Translations under genes and position numbers: made by a program
Source of the DNA: Saprospiraceae bacterium
GTDB lineage: Bacteria; Bacteroidota; Bacteroidia; Chitinophagales; Saprospiraceae
Direction of reading: 5' to 3'
Length of the DNA stretch: 35,685 bases
Assembly (NCBI GenBank): GCA_029263015.1
Contig: JAJCYI010000063.1
Location: forward strand, 1-35,685
The notes under the pieces: model-generated
Told to the model about the DNA's origin: nothing
Database searches by the model: none
What the model saw: only the letters and a program-made list of their open reading frames with translations
Shown here: positions 25,477-34,302 of the stretch, piece after piece
Layout of the letters: each line of letters starts with the position of its first letter
How positions within the stretch are numbered: position 1 is the first letter of the stretch

Positions 25477-25788
25477 CTAATCATCTTTTTCAATTACAAA
25501 CACTTCCTCGTCAGATTTGTGCATTTGGTATTTCTCCCTCGCAAATTGCTCTTTGTTTGCCTCAATATCGTACCTGTCCTGTTCGGCTTGCTCGATTTCT
25601 TTTTCAAAATAGGCCTTGTCTTCTTCAAGGCTGTCAACTGAGTTTTTTAACTTGATTTGTGTCCAAAGGTCATGCTTGTCAACAAAAGCCATAAGGAAAA
25701 TAAAGATCGCTAGCACAATTAAATACTTGTTCCGCAATGGTGCGGGTAGTTGTTTGAATAATTGTTGAAAAGGAGATGGAGCAGGCAT
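25477..25788 (-). CDS. Septum formation initiator family protein (FtsB/DivIC-like)
   Basis: 103 residues. A short basic N-terminus is followed by one membrane segment (about residues 21-40, LRNKYLIVLAIFIFLMAF). A periplasmic coiled coil follows (about 45-90: DSLEEDKAYFEKEIEQAEQDRYDIEANKEQFAREKYQM) with the family's terminal YxMHKSDEEVFVIE motif. This is the FtsB/DivIC type of divisome protein, which pairs with FtsL at the septum; the match to DivIC-like proteins is by architecture and the KYxM...E-x-V-F motif. In Bacteroidota it is often found next to eno, as here (77 bases downstream of the enolase stop). Confidence 0.88.
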   Translation of the reverse strand: MPAPSPFQQLFKQLPAPLRNKYLIVLAIFIFLMAFVDKHDLWTQIKLKNSVDSLEEDKAYFEKEIEQAEQDRYDIEANKEQFAREKYQMHKSDEEVFVIEKDD

Positions 25789-25809
25789 AACTAAATGGTT
25801 GGATGGCTG

Positions 25810-25858
25810 AATGATTGAATGGTTTTAAGCCTGATTGCTATCAAACCATTTAATCATT
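25810..25858. terminator. 16-bp imperfect inverted repeat between eno and the FtsB/DivIC-like gene
   Basis: AATGATTGAATGGTTT (25810-25825) and AAACCATTTAATCATT (25843-25858), with one G/T wobble and a 17-base loop. It starts 7 bases past the enolase stop. It may partly terminate or protect the eno transcript. The AATGATTGAATGG composition again shows a roughly 7-base rhythm. Confidence 0.5.
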
Positions 25859-25865
25859 TGTCCAT

Positions 25866-27204
<1,339 letters not shown>

Positions 27205-27278
27205 TGCGTGCTTGCAGGTTAAATGGGTTTATGGGATGCTGAACAATTCGGGTATTAAATCGAAAATGATAATTTGAA

Positions 27279-27366
27279 AACTCAATAACTCAATAACTCA
27301 ATAACTCCATAACTCATAACTCATAACTCATAACTCATAACTCATAACTCATAACTCATAACTCAG
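27279..27366. repeat. AACTCAAT/AACTCAT tandem array running into the carA stop codon
   Basis: Three AACTCAAT (27279-27302), one AACTCCAT (27303-27310), seven perfect AACTCAT (27311-27359), then AACTCAG (27360-27366). The carA stop (TGA, 27356-27358) and its last codons lie inside the array. Pure perfect heptamers suggest recent expansion and length variation between strains. Confidence 0.9.
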
Positions 27367-28459
27367 CCCCCACTATCATTTCAATAAATTGGTCAAATAG
27401 ATAACGGGCATCATGTGGGCCGGGAGAAGCTTCAGGGTGGTATTGGACCGAAAATGCATTCTTGTTATTTATCTTGATTCCTTCCACCGTATTGTCATTC
27501 AGGTTTACATGGGTGATTTCAATTTTATCCTTATGTAAGTCTAAGGCTTCGGGGCTTACCCCAAAACCATGGTTTTGGCTAGTAATTTCGCTTTTGCCAG
27601 ATACAAGGTTTTTTACTGGATGGTTGATGCCTCGATGGCCATGATGCATTTTATAGGTTGTAACGCCGACCGCTTGCGCCAGAATCTGGTGCCCCAGGCA
27701 AATGCCAAATAGTGGTTTGTTTTCTGCTAAGATTGATTTGGCTGTTTCTGTAGCGTAGTCCATGGGGGCTGGGTCACCAGGGCCGTTGGAAATAAAATAC
27801 CCATCCGCTTTCCATGTTTTTATTTCAGCATATGGTGTTTGAGCTGGGAATACTTTTAGGTAGCAGCCTCTCTCAACCATGCAATTCAGGATGTTCCTTT
27901 TCACCCCTAAATCAAGGACGGCAACTTTATATTTTGCATCTGAATTGCCCATCATATATGGCTTTTCAGTTGTTACTTTACTTGCGAGTTCCAATCCGGC
28001 CATACTTGGAACTTTAAATAGTTGGTTCTTAAGTTCCTCTAAGTCAAGGGTTTCTGAAGAAATGATTGCATTCATTGCTCCTTTACTGCGGATATGCCGA
28101 ACAATGGCACGTGTGTCAACATCTGAGATGCCTACTAATTTTTCATCTTCAAAATATTTTTGGATTGATTCAGTGGCCATTGTGCGACTGTATTGCCAAG
28201 TAAAGTTTTTGCAGACCAACCCAGCAATTTTAATATCTGTAGATTCGGCTTCTGAAATGCGGGTGCCATAATTCCCGATATGTGCATTGGTCGTTACGAG
28301 TATTTGACCAAAATAAGAAGGGTCGGTAAATACCTCTTGATAACCTGTCATCCCAGTATTGAAGCATACTTCGCCTGTGGTCGTTCCGATCTTGCCGGCA
28401 GCGTTTCCATAAAATACAGTGCCATCCTCTAGTAACAATACGGCGGGAACTTGTTGCAT
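27356..28459 (-). CDS. carA: Carbamoyl-phosphate synthase small (glutaminase) subunit
   Basis: 367 residues. The N-terminal CarA domain (EDGTVFYGNAAGKIGTTTGEV, NTGMTGYQEVFTDPSY) is followed by a class I glutamine amidotransferase with nucleophile Cys254 in FGICLGHQ and His341/Glu343 in QYHPEASPGP. It frees ammonia from glutamine and passes it to CarB (not in the window) for carbamoyl phosphate, feeding pyrimidines and arginine; cytoplasmic. The last three codons and the stop lie in the AACTCAT array. The upstream region holds a dyad, TTGACA-CCA-TGTCAA (28504-28518), about 45 bases before the start. Confidence 0.97.
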   Translation of the reverse strand: MQQVPAVLLLEDGTVFYGNAAGKIGTTTGEVCFNTGMTGYQEVFTDPSYFGQILVTTNAHIGNYGTRISEAESTDIKIAGLVCKNFTWQYSRTMATESIQKYFEDEKLVGISDVDTRAIVRHIRSKGAMNAIISSETLDLEELKNQLFKVPSMAGLELASKVTTEKPYMMGNSDAKYKVAVLDLGVKRNILNCMVERGCYLKVFPAQTPYAEIKTWKADGYFISNGPGDPAPMDYATETAKSILAENKPLFGICLGHQILAQAVGVTTYKMHHGHRGINHPVKNLVSGKSEITSQNHGFGVSPEALDLHKDKIEITHVNLNDNTVEGIKINNKNAFSVQYHPEASPGPHDARYLFDQFIEMIVGAEL

Positions 28460-28730
28460 GAATTACAATTTGAAAATAAAAAATTGAGAATTGAAAATGT
28501 ACTTTGACACCATGTCAAGCTTTTCAGTTATCAACTTAATTTTGGACAATAAATGAGGTTTTGGATACGTGCAATCGCCAGTCCAAATGAAACTAATTTT
28601 GAAGGATAAAATGTGTTTGAAAAAAAAGATATTCACTTAAGCTCTGAATTTGATAAATAGGGTGTGATTAGAGCAGGTGCAAAGGTATGACAAGGGAGAT
28701 AAATTCAGTTGGAATGTGGATAAAAAAACA
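28460..28730. other. carA upstream region
   Basis: No gene. It contains the dyad TTGACA/TGTCAA (28504-28509 and 28513-28518) and a lone minus-strand -7 box, TACCTTTG (complement of 28680-28687), without a -33 TTG at normal spacing. If that box is used, carA has a leader of about 210 bases, long enough for a regulatory RNA, but I recognise no known riboswitch. The tonB terminator bounds it on the right. Confidence 0.35.
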
Positions 28731-28763
28731 AAAGGGCGGCTGCCGCTAAGCATACCGCCCTTT
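28731..28763 (-). terminator. Intrinsic terminator of the exb-tonB operon
   Basis: AAAGGGCGG (28731-28739) and CCGCCCTTT (28755-28763), a perfect 9-bp stem. On the minus strand it is followed by TTGTTTTTTTA. It lies 21 bases past the tonB-like stop. Confidence 0.88.
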
Positions 28764-28784
28764 TAAAAAGGTATTGGATTGCGA

Positions 28785-29684
28785 TCATTTTAATTTGAAG
28801 TCATACCGAATGGTCCCACATTGCTTGTCAATAGAACCACTGTTAAATCTATATTTTTTTGCGTTTGAAATGGCTATCCGTTTTAAACTGGAATTAGCTG
28901 TAGTAGAACCTGATTGTGTGTATTCGGCACTGATTACTTTTCCGTTTTTGTCAACGCAGACATATACTACTACGACACCAGTTTTTTGTGAATTGTCTTT
29001 TGGGGGAGATGGCCGTTTGTAACCTCTTCCGCTCAATCCACCCCCTACAGTACCCGATCCAGTGCTTATTCCAGATAAAGCTCCAGCGTTCGGGTCGCCG
29101 CCTGGGTCGCCTTGATTGCCAGGCTTGCCCGTATTGCCTTTTCCGTCGCCCTTCCCGCCGCCAAGTCCGCCTGAAATGAGCGCTTCAAGCTCTTTCCTTT
29201 TGCGGTCTTCTTCCGCTTTTTTTGCAGCTGCTTCATTAGCCTTTTTCACTTCTGCGGCTTTGCGAATACGTTCTTTCTCGGCACGTGCTCTTTCATCGGC
29301 TTCGCGTTGTTTCCTTTCTTTTTCCTTTTTCTTCTTCAAGGCTGCTGCCGCAGGGTCTTCTGTTTTCTTCACCTCTTTTTTTGGTGCAGGGTCAGGCTTG
29401 GTTTCTTTTTTTGGTGTTGGTTTGGATTCTTCAGTTGGAGGAGGAGTTTCTTCTTTTTCAGGAGTTGGCTCTTCCACAGGAGGAGCTGGCTCTCCTTTAG
29501 GTGCGTTTTCATCACCTTGTCCTACATCAGGGATGCCGAGGTTGACTAAAATGCCTCCGGGTTCAGGAGGGGGGGTTTGCCATGAAACACCAAATAAAGC
29601 CAATAGTACGATGGCGATAGTATGGAATATCACGCTGAAAATCAGCCCTTTACGCCTGTTTTTTTCTTCGTTTGCATTTGCCAT
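28785..29684 (-). CDS. TonB-family energy transducer
   Basis: 299 residues. A basic N-terminus and one membrane segment (about 13-35, GLIFSVIFHTIAIVLLALFG) come first. A periplasmic Pro/Glu/Lys-rich stretch (about 60-110) and a highly charged Lys/Arg/Glu/Ala helix (about 110-170) follow, then a Gly-rich linker (about 170-225). The short C-terminal domain (about 235-299) has VVVYVCVDKNGKVISAEYTQSGSTT and NAKKYRF, with the x-V-x-x-D-K-x-G-x-V pattern of TonB C-terminal domains. It should carry inner-membrane proton-motive energy from ExbB/ExbD to outer-membrane receptors or related machinery. It ends the exbB-exbD-exbD-tonB operon, 159 bases after the second exbD. TolA is an alternative name given the long charged helix. 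Confidence 0.88.
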   Translation of the reverse strand: MANANEEKNRRKGLIFSVIFHTIAIVLLALFGVSWQTPPPEPGGILVNLGIPDVGQGDENAPKGEPAPPVEEPTPEKEETPPPTEESKPTPKKETKPDPAPKKEVKKTEDPAAAALKKKKEKERKQREADERARAEKERIRKAAEVKKANEAAAKKAEEDRKRKELEALISGGLGGGKGDGKGNTGKPGNQGDPGGDPNAGALSGISTGSGTVGGGLSGRGYKRPSPPKDNSQKTGVVVVYVCVDKNGKVISAEYTQSGSTTANSSLKRIAISNAKKYRFNSGSIDKQCGTIRYDFKLK

Positions 29685-29843
29685 GATAAGTGATTTAAAT
29701 AAACAAAAAGTAAAATAAAAAAAGGCAAAAGTAAAAAGTGTGCCTGTCTAAAGAACGATGCTGCCATGCAGGACTATTCCACAAAACGCTGTTTTATTAA
29801 TAAAATTACCGACTTCAAAGCGTCCTGTCCAATAACATGCTGC

Positions 29844-30242
29844 TCACTCTTCCGCAGCCAATATTGCATTGATCTCGTATTTCATTGCAATGTTCATTAT
29901 GTAGGCGACATGCTTGATCGGTGTATTTGCTTCTGGCGAGATGGTAATGTCCAATTGTTTTGAACTGTTTGCTGCTTGTTTTCCCAATTTTGAATCTAAA
30001 TCAAAAGGTGTGATCCTTTTGCCATTAAGGTAAAAGCGTCCATTTCGGTTGACCTTTACATCTGGAGTTTTGGAATTCGTTTCAATTTTGGAACGGGTAG
30101 TGCCTGGTAATTTTAAATTTAAAGAACTCGGGGCAACTACTGCAGAGTTCAGCATGAAAAATATCAGCAATAAAAAAATCATGTCCGTCAAAGACGCCAT
30201 GCTGAATTCAGAACTGATTTTATTTCTTTTTTTTAAAGCCAC
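29844..30242 (-). CDS. exbD: ExbD/TolR biopolymer transport protein (second copy)
   Basis: 132 residues from a GTG start at 30242. I prefer this start because it makes the N-terminus VALKKRNKISSEFSMASLTD align exactly with the first copy (MGLKRRNKRSSEFSMASLTD). A TTG at 30269, overlapping the previous stop, would give 141 residues instead. One membrane segment (about 20-37) carries the channel Asp20 needed for proton use. A periplasmic ExbD/TolR domain follows with VKVNRNGRFYLNGKRI and TISPEANTPIKHVAYIMNIA. It works with ExbB as the stator/motor for TonB. It is a tandem paralog of the gene just upstream; the two may form mixed ExbD dimers. Confidence 0.93.
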   Translation of the reverse strand: MALKKRNKISSEFSMASLTDMIFLLLIFFMLNSAVVAPSSLNLKLPGTTRSKIETNSKTPDVKVNRNGRFYLNGKRITPFDLDSKLGKQAANSSKQLDITISPEANTPIKHVAYIMNIAMKYEINAILAAEE

Positions 30243-30265
30243 AACTTTAAATTTTTGAGTTTCGA

Positions 30266-30670
30266 TCAACCTTCTTCTACTTCCTGAGTGGCTAGGATTG
30301 CTCTAACCCTCATCCTTCCGGCTATCTGAATCACGTCAACGACCTTCTCGTAAGGGATGTCTTTGAATGCGGCGATGGTAATGGTGAAATCTTTTGGGTT
30401 GCCCAATGTTGATTTTTCACTGCGCAATGCCGATTCCAAAGATCTTACTGTTTTGGCTTCCCCATTAATGCGGTACCTACCGTCTTCCCCGATTTCAACG
30501 ACCACGGAAACTGGTGCAACTGTTTTTGAATCTGACTCTGGCAATTCAAAAGGGGAAATTTTTACCAACTTGGAAGTCAGCACAAAGAAGATCAGCAACA
30601 AAAAAATCACATCCGTCAGCGATGCCATGCTGAACTCCGAACTTCTTTTATTTCTTCTTTTTAAACCCAC
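30266..30670 (-). CDS. exbD: ExbD/TolR biopolymer transport protein (first copy)
   Basis: 134 residues with a GTG start at 30670. The cytoplasmic tail MGLKRRNKRSSEFSM is followed by a membrane helix (about 18-37) with the conserved Asp20, and a periplasmic domain with VVVEIGEDGRYRINGE, DFTITIAAFKDIPYEKVVDVIQIA and a short charged tail. Partner of the ExbB-like protein upstream. The coding-strand leader is three ACTCAAA units, then GTC and GTG. The second exbD starts with a similar ACTCAAAAATTTAAAGTT leader, which supports a tandem duplication that included the start region. Confidence 0.93.
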   Translation of the reverse strand: MGLKRRNKRSSEFSMASLTDVIFLLLIFFVLTSKLVKISPFELPESDSKTVAPVSVVVEIGEDGRYRINGEAKTVRSLESALRSEKSTLGNPKDFTITIAAFKDIPYEKVVDVIQIAGRMRVRAILATQEVEEG

Positions 30671-30673
30671 GAC

Positions 30674-30751
30674 TTTGAGTTTTGAGTTTTGAGTTGGGAA
30701 GTTTTGAGTTGGAGCATTACTCAGAACTCATAACTCCCCAACTCAAAACTT
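30674..30751. repeat. Heptamer tract and 14-bp inverted repeat between exbB and exbD
   Basis: TTTGAGT occurs three times in tandem (30674-30694), ending 3 bases from the exbD start on the coding strand. Next to it AAGTTTTGAGTTGG (30699-30712) pairs perfectly with CCAACTCAAAACTT (30738-30751), which touches the exbB stop codon (30752-30754). The loop holds further ACTCAGA/ACTCATA units. It is a potential processing hairpin that separates exbB from exbD in one transcript. Confidence 0.75.
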
Positions 30752-31435
30752 TTATGCAGTTGGCTCTTGTAAGAGATCCATGAATTCAGTGGTGTAGCGC
30801 TCCATTTGATAGACCACTTTTTCCACTTTTGAAACAAGGAGGTTATAGGCAATAAAGGCAAAGATACCGACCGTCAGGCCAATTGCGGTGGTAATTAATG
30901 CTTGGTATATACCATCAGCCAATGATTGGGGGGATACGTTTGTCTCCTGTGCCATGTTCATAAAGGCGAGGATCATGCCCGTTACCGTTCCAAGGAAACC
31001 GATCATCGGGGCAGCACCCGCGATACTTGCCAGGGTGGAAAGGTTCTTTTCCAGTTTGAAAATTTCGAGGTTGCCGACATTTTCAATGGCAGCATCAATG
31101 TCGCGCAAAGGTTTGCCGATGCGGGCGAGTCCTTTTTCGACCATCCTTGCCACAGGGGAATCCGTGTTTTGGCAAAGGGAACGGGCTGCTTGGATATTGC
31201 CTCCGCTCACATTTGCCCGAATGTTGTTCATGAAATTCTGGTCAACTTGGCCAGATTTCTTGATGGTCAAATATCGCTCGATGAAAATGTAGAGTGCTAT
31301 CACAGAAAGGATTAATTCCACCAGCACAATGACGATTCCTATTGTTCCGCCCGAAAACATCAGGTCAAGAATGGACATGGATTCGGTTGTACTTTCAATA
31401 TCTGTGACTTGCAGGAATAATGTGTTGATGAACAT
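30752..31435 (-). CDS. exbB: MotA/TolQ/ExbB proton channel family protein
   Basis: 227 residues with three membrane helices, about 30-53, 130-156 and 172-198. The proton-channel motifs are intact: ASIAGAAPMIGFLGTVTGMILAFMNMA (about 137-163) and ALITTAIGLTVGIFAFIAYNLL (about 179-200). The cytoplasmic loop between helices 1 and 2 has the usual length. With ExbD it turns proton flow into motion for TonB. It is the first gene of the operon. The N-terminus MFINTLFLQVTDIESTTESMS is a periplasmic segment and not a typical signal peptide. Confidence 0.95.
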   Translation of the reverse strand: MFINTLFLQVTDIESTTESMSILDLMFSGGTIGIVIVLVELILSVIALYIFIERYLTIKKSGQVDQNFMNNIRANVSGGNIQAARSLCQNTDSPVARMVEKGLARIGKPLRDIDAAIENVGNLEIFKLEKNLSTLASIAGAAPMIGFLGTVTGMILAFMNMAQETNVSPQSLADGIYQALITTAIGLTVGIFAFIAYNLLVSKVEKVVYQMERYTTEFMDLLQEPTA

Positions 31436-31873
31436 ATAAGTCAGTTTTTTTCTCGTATGCTTCCTGGGTTTTCTACCAGGCCGGAAATTTTGATCCGGGT
31501 TGCGAGGCGTTGAAACGAAGAAGATTTTTGTTTAAGTGTAAAATCGGCGGGAAAGTTATTGTTTTTTATTATAAACCAGCGTTTTACGTAGTCATTAATA
31601 ATATCGATGTTGGTAAATAATTGTATTTTGAACAAACCTTGGTATATATTGTATTGACTCTTTACGGTGTTGGGCAAGTAATGTTCACGACTTCATCAAT
31701 TTGGTTTATGAGGCGTTTTGGAATATACGCGGGATTATTACATTTGCAGAATTTAGCGAATATTCGCTAAATTATTTTCATTTCAATATTTGTCTTTGAT
31801 GAGTTGGTGATGTGACTGCTCTTCATGTGCATTTTCCTAACTGACTTTCAATTACTATTTCACAATACACAAA
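31436..31873. other. Divergent intergenic region, exbB / fadN-like gene
   Basis: 438 bases. The minus strand has a 78-codon frame (31441-31677) ending 5 bases before the exbB start. It is AT-rich, rich in Ile/Asn/Lys, without a family resemblance, so I treat it as leader sequence. A near -7 box for exbB, complement of CAAACCTT at 31633-31640, misses the consensus. A 24-bp perfect palindrome (31750-31773) lies nearer the fadN-like gene. Confidence 0.4.
31750..31773. promoter_or_regulatory. 24-bp perfect palindrome, candidate operator for beta-oxidation genes
   Basis: Arm AATTTAGCGAAT and its exact reverse complement ATTCGCTAAATT, with no spacer. Its centre is 112 bases upstream of the fadN-like start. 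A perfect dyad of this length suits a dimeric repressor such as a TetR-type FadR. No such regulator gene is in the window. Confidence 0.6.
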
Positions 31874-34264
31874 ATGAGAAGAATCAGAAAAGTTGCAGTA
31901 CTTGGTTCTGGTGTTATGGGTTCAGGCATAGCCTGCCATTTTGCCAATATCGGCCTTGATGTAATGATGTTGGATATTGTCCCACGGGACTTAGCTGAAA
32001 ACAAAAACGCAAGTTCAACTGCTCGCAACGATGTCGCCCAAAAGGCCTTAAATGCAGCAATTAAATCCAAGCCTGCACCACTGTATGATAAGAAATTCGC
32101 GTCGAGGATAAAGTTAGGGAATTTTGAAGATGATTTTGAAAAAATAGGCGAATGTGATTGGATCATTGAGGTGGTTGTGGAACGTTTGGACATCAAGAAA
32201 ATAATATTTGATAGCGTTGACAAATTTCGCAAACCAGGATCGTTGGTCACTTCCAACACATCGGGCATTCCCATTCATTTAATGTTGGACGGGAGAAGTG
32301 AGGATTTCAAGAAGAACTTTTGTGGTACCCATTTTTTCAACCCTCCACGTTACATGAGGCTGTTCGAAATTATTCCGTCACCCGAAACGGATCCTGAAGT
32401 GATTGCCTTTTTTATGCATTATGGTGATAAGTATTTGGGAAAACAGACTGTGCTTGCTAAAGATACGCCTGCATTTATTGCCAATAGGGTCGGGGTATAT
32501 GCCATGTCAAAAATATATCAACTCACCACCGAAATAGGCTTGGGCATTAAAGATGTGGACAAGTTAACCGGCCCAGCGATCGGTCGCCCTAAAACTGGAA
32601 CTTTCAGGTTGGGGGATTTGGTGGGGCACGACACTTCTGCAAAAGTAATCCAGGGCATTAAGGATAACTGCCCTGACGACGAACAGGCAGGGGCACTTGG
32701 AATTCCAAAGTACTACCAGTTCCTATTGGACAACAATTTTTTAGGTAACAAAACGGGCCAAGGGTTTTATAAAAAAACAAAAGAGAGGGACGAGAATGGA
32801 CGCCCCGTTATTCTTTCTTTAAACTTGGAAACGCTCGAATACGAAATACCTCCGAAAACAAAACTCCAAAGCCTTGCCATTGCCAAGCAGACTGAAAATG
32901 TTGAGAAAAGGATCAGGGCCATTTTCAATTCTGATGACAAAGGTGGGGAGCTGATCAAGAAGTCTTTTTCCGGCCTGTTCGCATATGTTTCAAACCGCAT
33001 TCCTGAAATAGCTGACAACACCTATAGTATTGATGACGCTCTGAGAGCAGGTTTTGCCTGGGACTTTGGCCCATTCGAGTATTGGGATATAATTGGTCTT
33101 AAAAATGGTGTTGACTCAGCAGAAGCGCAAGGAGAGAAAATTGCTGATTGGGTCAAAGAGATGATCGCGGATGGCGCCGAATCATTTTACAAAACTGAAA
33201 ATGGCAAACGATTATGTTACGATGTAACATCGAAGTCGTACAAACCAGTGCCTGGCACAGAAGGATTAATCATTTTGGATACCCTTCGGGAAAATGTCCC
33301 TGTTTACAAAAACTCCGAAGTGGTGTTGCATGACATCGGCGATGGAGTGCTTTGTCTTGAATTCATCAGTAAGGCGAACTCAATTGGAGAAGGTGTACTA
33401 CGAGGCATGAACGAAGCCATACAAATTGCAGAAGAAGGTGATTGGAATGGCCTGGTAATAGGCAATAATGCCAAGAATTTTTCAGTCGGGGCCAACCTGA
33501 TGATGATTGGTATGATGGCATATGAGCAGGATTTCGACCAATTGAACATGGCAGTAAAATTGTTTCAGGACTCGGTGATGCGATGCCGTTTTTCAAGCAT
33601 TCCTGTGGTGATCGCTACACAGGGGTATGTATTTGGAGGGGCATGTGAGACGTTGATGCACTGTGATTCAGCATTCTGTGCTGCTGAGAGTTATGTTGGT
33701 TTGGTAGAGGTTGGAGTTGGTTTGATCCCAGGTGGTGCAGGCACCAAAGAGTTTGCCGTTAGGGCATCTGATGCCTTTTTTGCAGGAGATGTTCAAGTAC
33801 CGACTTTGATAGAAAAATTCAAAACCATTGCGCTTGCCTCTGTCGCCACTTCCGCCTATGAAGGTTACAAGCTTGGCTACCTTCAGCACGACAAAGACCA
33901 CGTGGTTATGAATACCCAACGAAATATTGCGGAAGCAAAAGCCAAAGTTCTTGAACTAGCTGATGGATATGTCCAGCCCATCATGCGGGAAGATATTCTG
34001 GTGATGGGTCAGGGTGGTTTGGCTACTCTTTATGTTGCCGCTAACGAACTCAAACTCGGAAAATACGCCAGTGATCATGATATTAAAATTGCCAAGAAAG
34101 TAGCTTGGGTGCTTTGCGGTGGTGATCTGACGGGACAACAAAAAGTATCAGAACGATATTTGGTTGATTTAGAGAGAGAGGCGTTTTTGAGTTTGTGTGG
34201 TGAGCAGAAGACTTTGGAAAGGATCCAGCACATGTTGACGACTAACAAGCCGTTGAGGAATTAG
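31874..34264 (+). CDS. FadN-type 3-hydroxyacyl-CoA dehydrogenase / enoyl-CoA hydratase
   Basis: 796 residues. The N-terminal NAD-binding fold starts at once (VAVLGSGVMGSGIACHFANIGLDV, 8-31), followed by the 3-hydroxyacyl-CoA dehydrogenase region FCGTHFFNPPRYMRLFEIIP (about 149-168) with the catalytic His and ANRVGVYAM (about 208-216). A second dehydrogenase C-terminal repeat follows (about 360-420). The C-terminal third is a crotonase fold (about 480-690): GDGVLCLEFISKAN, VIGNNAKNFSVGANLMM, and GYVFGGACETLMHCD with a VGLVEVGVGLIPGGAG tract supplying a catalytic Glu. This dehydrogenase-first order is that of Bacillus FadN, not of E. coli FadB (hydratase first). It performs steps 2 and 3 of fatty-acid beta-oxidation and is cytoplasmic. 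fadA follows 38 bases downstream. Confidence 0.94.
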   Translation: MRRIRKVAVLGSGVMGSGIACHFANIGLDVMMLDIVPRDLAENKNASSTARNDVAQKALNAAIKSKPAPLYDKKFASRIKLGNFEDDFEKIGECDWIIEVVVERLDIKKIIFDSVDKFRKPGSLVTSNTSGIPIHLMLDGRSEDFKKNFCGTHFFNPPRYMRLFEIIPSPETDPEVIAFFMHYGDKYLGKQTVLAKDTPAFIANRVGVYAMSKIYQLTTEIGLGIKDVDKLTGPAIGRPKTGTFRLGDLVGHDTSAKVIQGIKDNCPDDEQAGALGIPKYYQFLLDNNFLGNKTGQGFYKKTKERDENGRPVILSLNLETLEYEIPPKTKLQSLAIAKQTENVEKRIRAIFNSDDKGGELIKKSFSGLFAYVSNRIPEIADNTYSIDDALRAGFAWDFGPFEYWDIIGLKNGVDSAEAQGEKIADWVKEMIADGAESFYKTENGKRLCYDVTSKSYKPVPGTEGLIILDTLRENVPVYKNSEVVLHDIGDGVLCLEFISKANSIGEGVLRGMNEAIQIAEEGDWNGLVIGNNAKNFSVGANLMMIGMMAYEQDFDQLNMAVKLFQDSVMRCRFSSIPVVIATQGYVFGGACETLMHCDSAFCAAESYVGLVEVGVGLIPGGAGTKEFAVRASDAFFAGDVQVPTLIEKFKTIALASVATSAYEGYKLGYLQHDKDHVVMNTQRNIAEAKAKVLELADGYVQPIMREDILVMGQGGLATLYVAANELKLGKYASDHDIKIAKKVAWVLCGGDLTGQQKVSERYLVDLEREAFLSLCGEQKTLERIQHMLTTNKPLRN

Positions 34265-34269
34265 ATTTT

Positions 34270-34297
34270 ATCAATCATTAATCAAAAATCATCAATC
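34270..34297. repeat. Four heptamers between the fadN-like gene and fadA
   Basis: ATCAATC, ATTAATC, AAAAATC, ATCAATC in perfect register (34270-34297). The tract starts 5 bases after the fadN-like stop and ends 5 bases before the fadA ATG. It fills the whole gap and takes the place of a ribosome-binding site. Confidence 0.7.
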
Positions 34298-34302
34298 AAA
34301 AT

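Noticed and set aside
29116-29718. A 200-codon plus-strand frame opposite the tonB-like gene
   Set aside because: It is the antisense of the Lys/Glu/Pro-rich TonB region, which yields long Ser/Phe-rich open frames by composition. The TonB reading has the clear domain order and terminator.
30269-30269. TTG start overlapping the previous stop for the second exbD
   Set aside because: The GTG at 30242 gives an N-terminus matching the first copy residue for residue and has a similar leader. The TTG form adds nine unaligned residues.
31441-31677. A 78-codon minus-strand frame ending 5 bases before exbB
   Set aside because: Tight spacing is suggestive, but the composition (Ile/Asn/Lys-rich, AT-driven) and lack of any family motif fit chance. 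Kept only as a remark in the intergenic entry.
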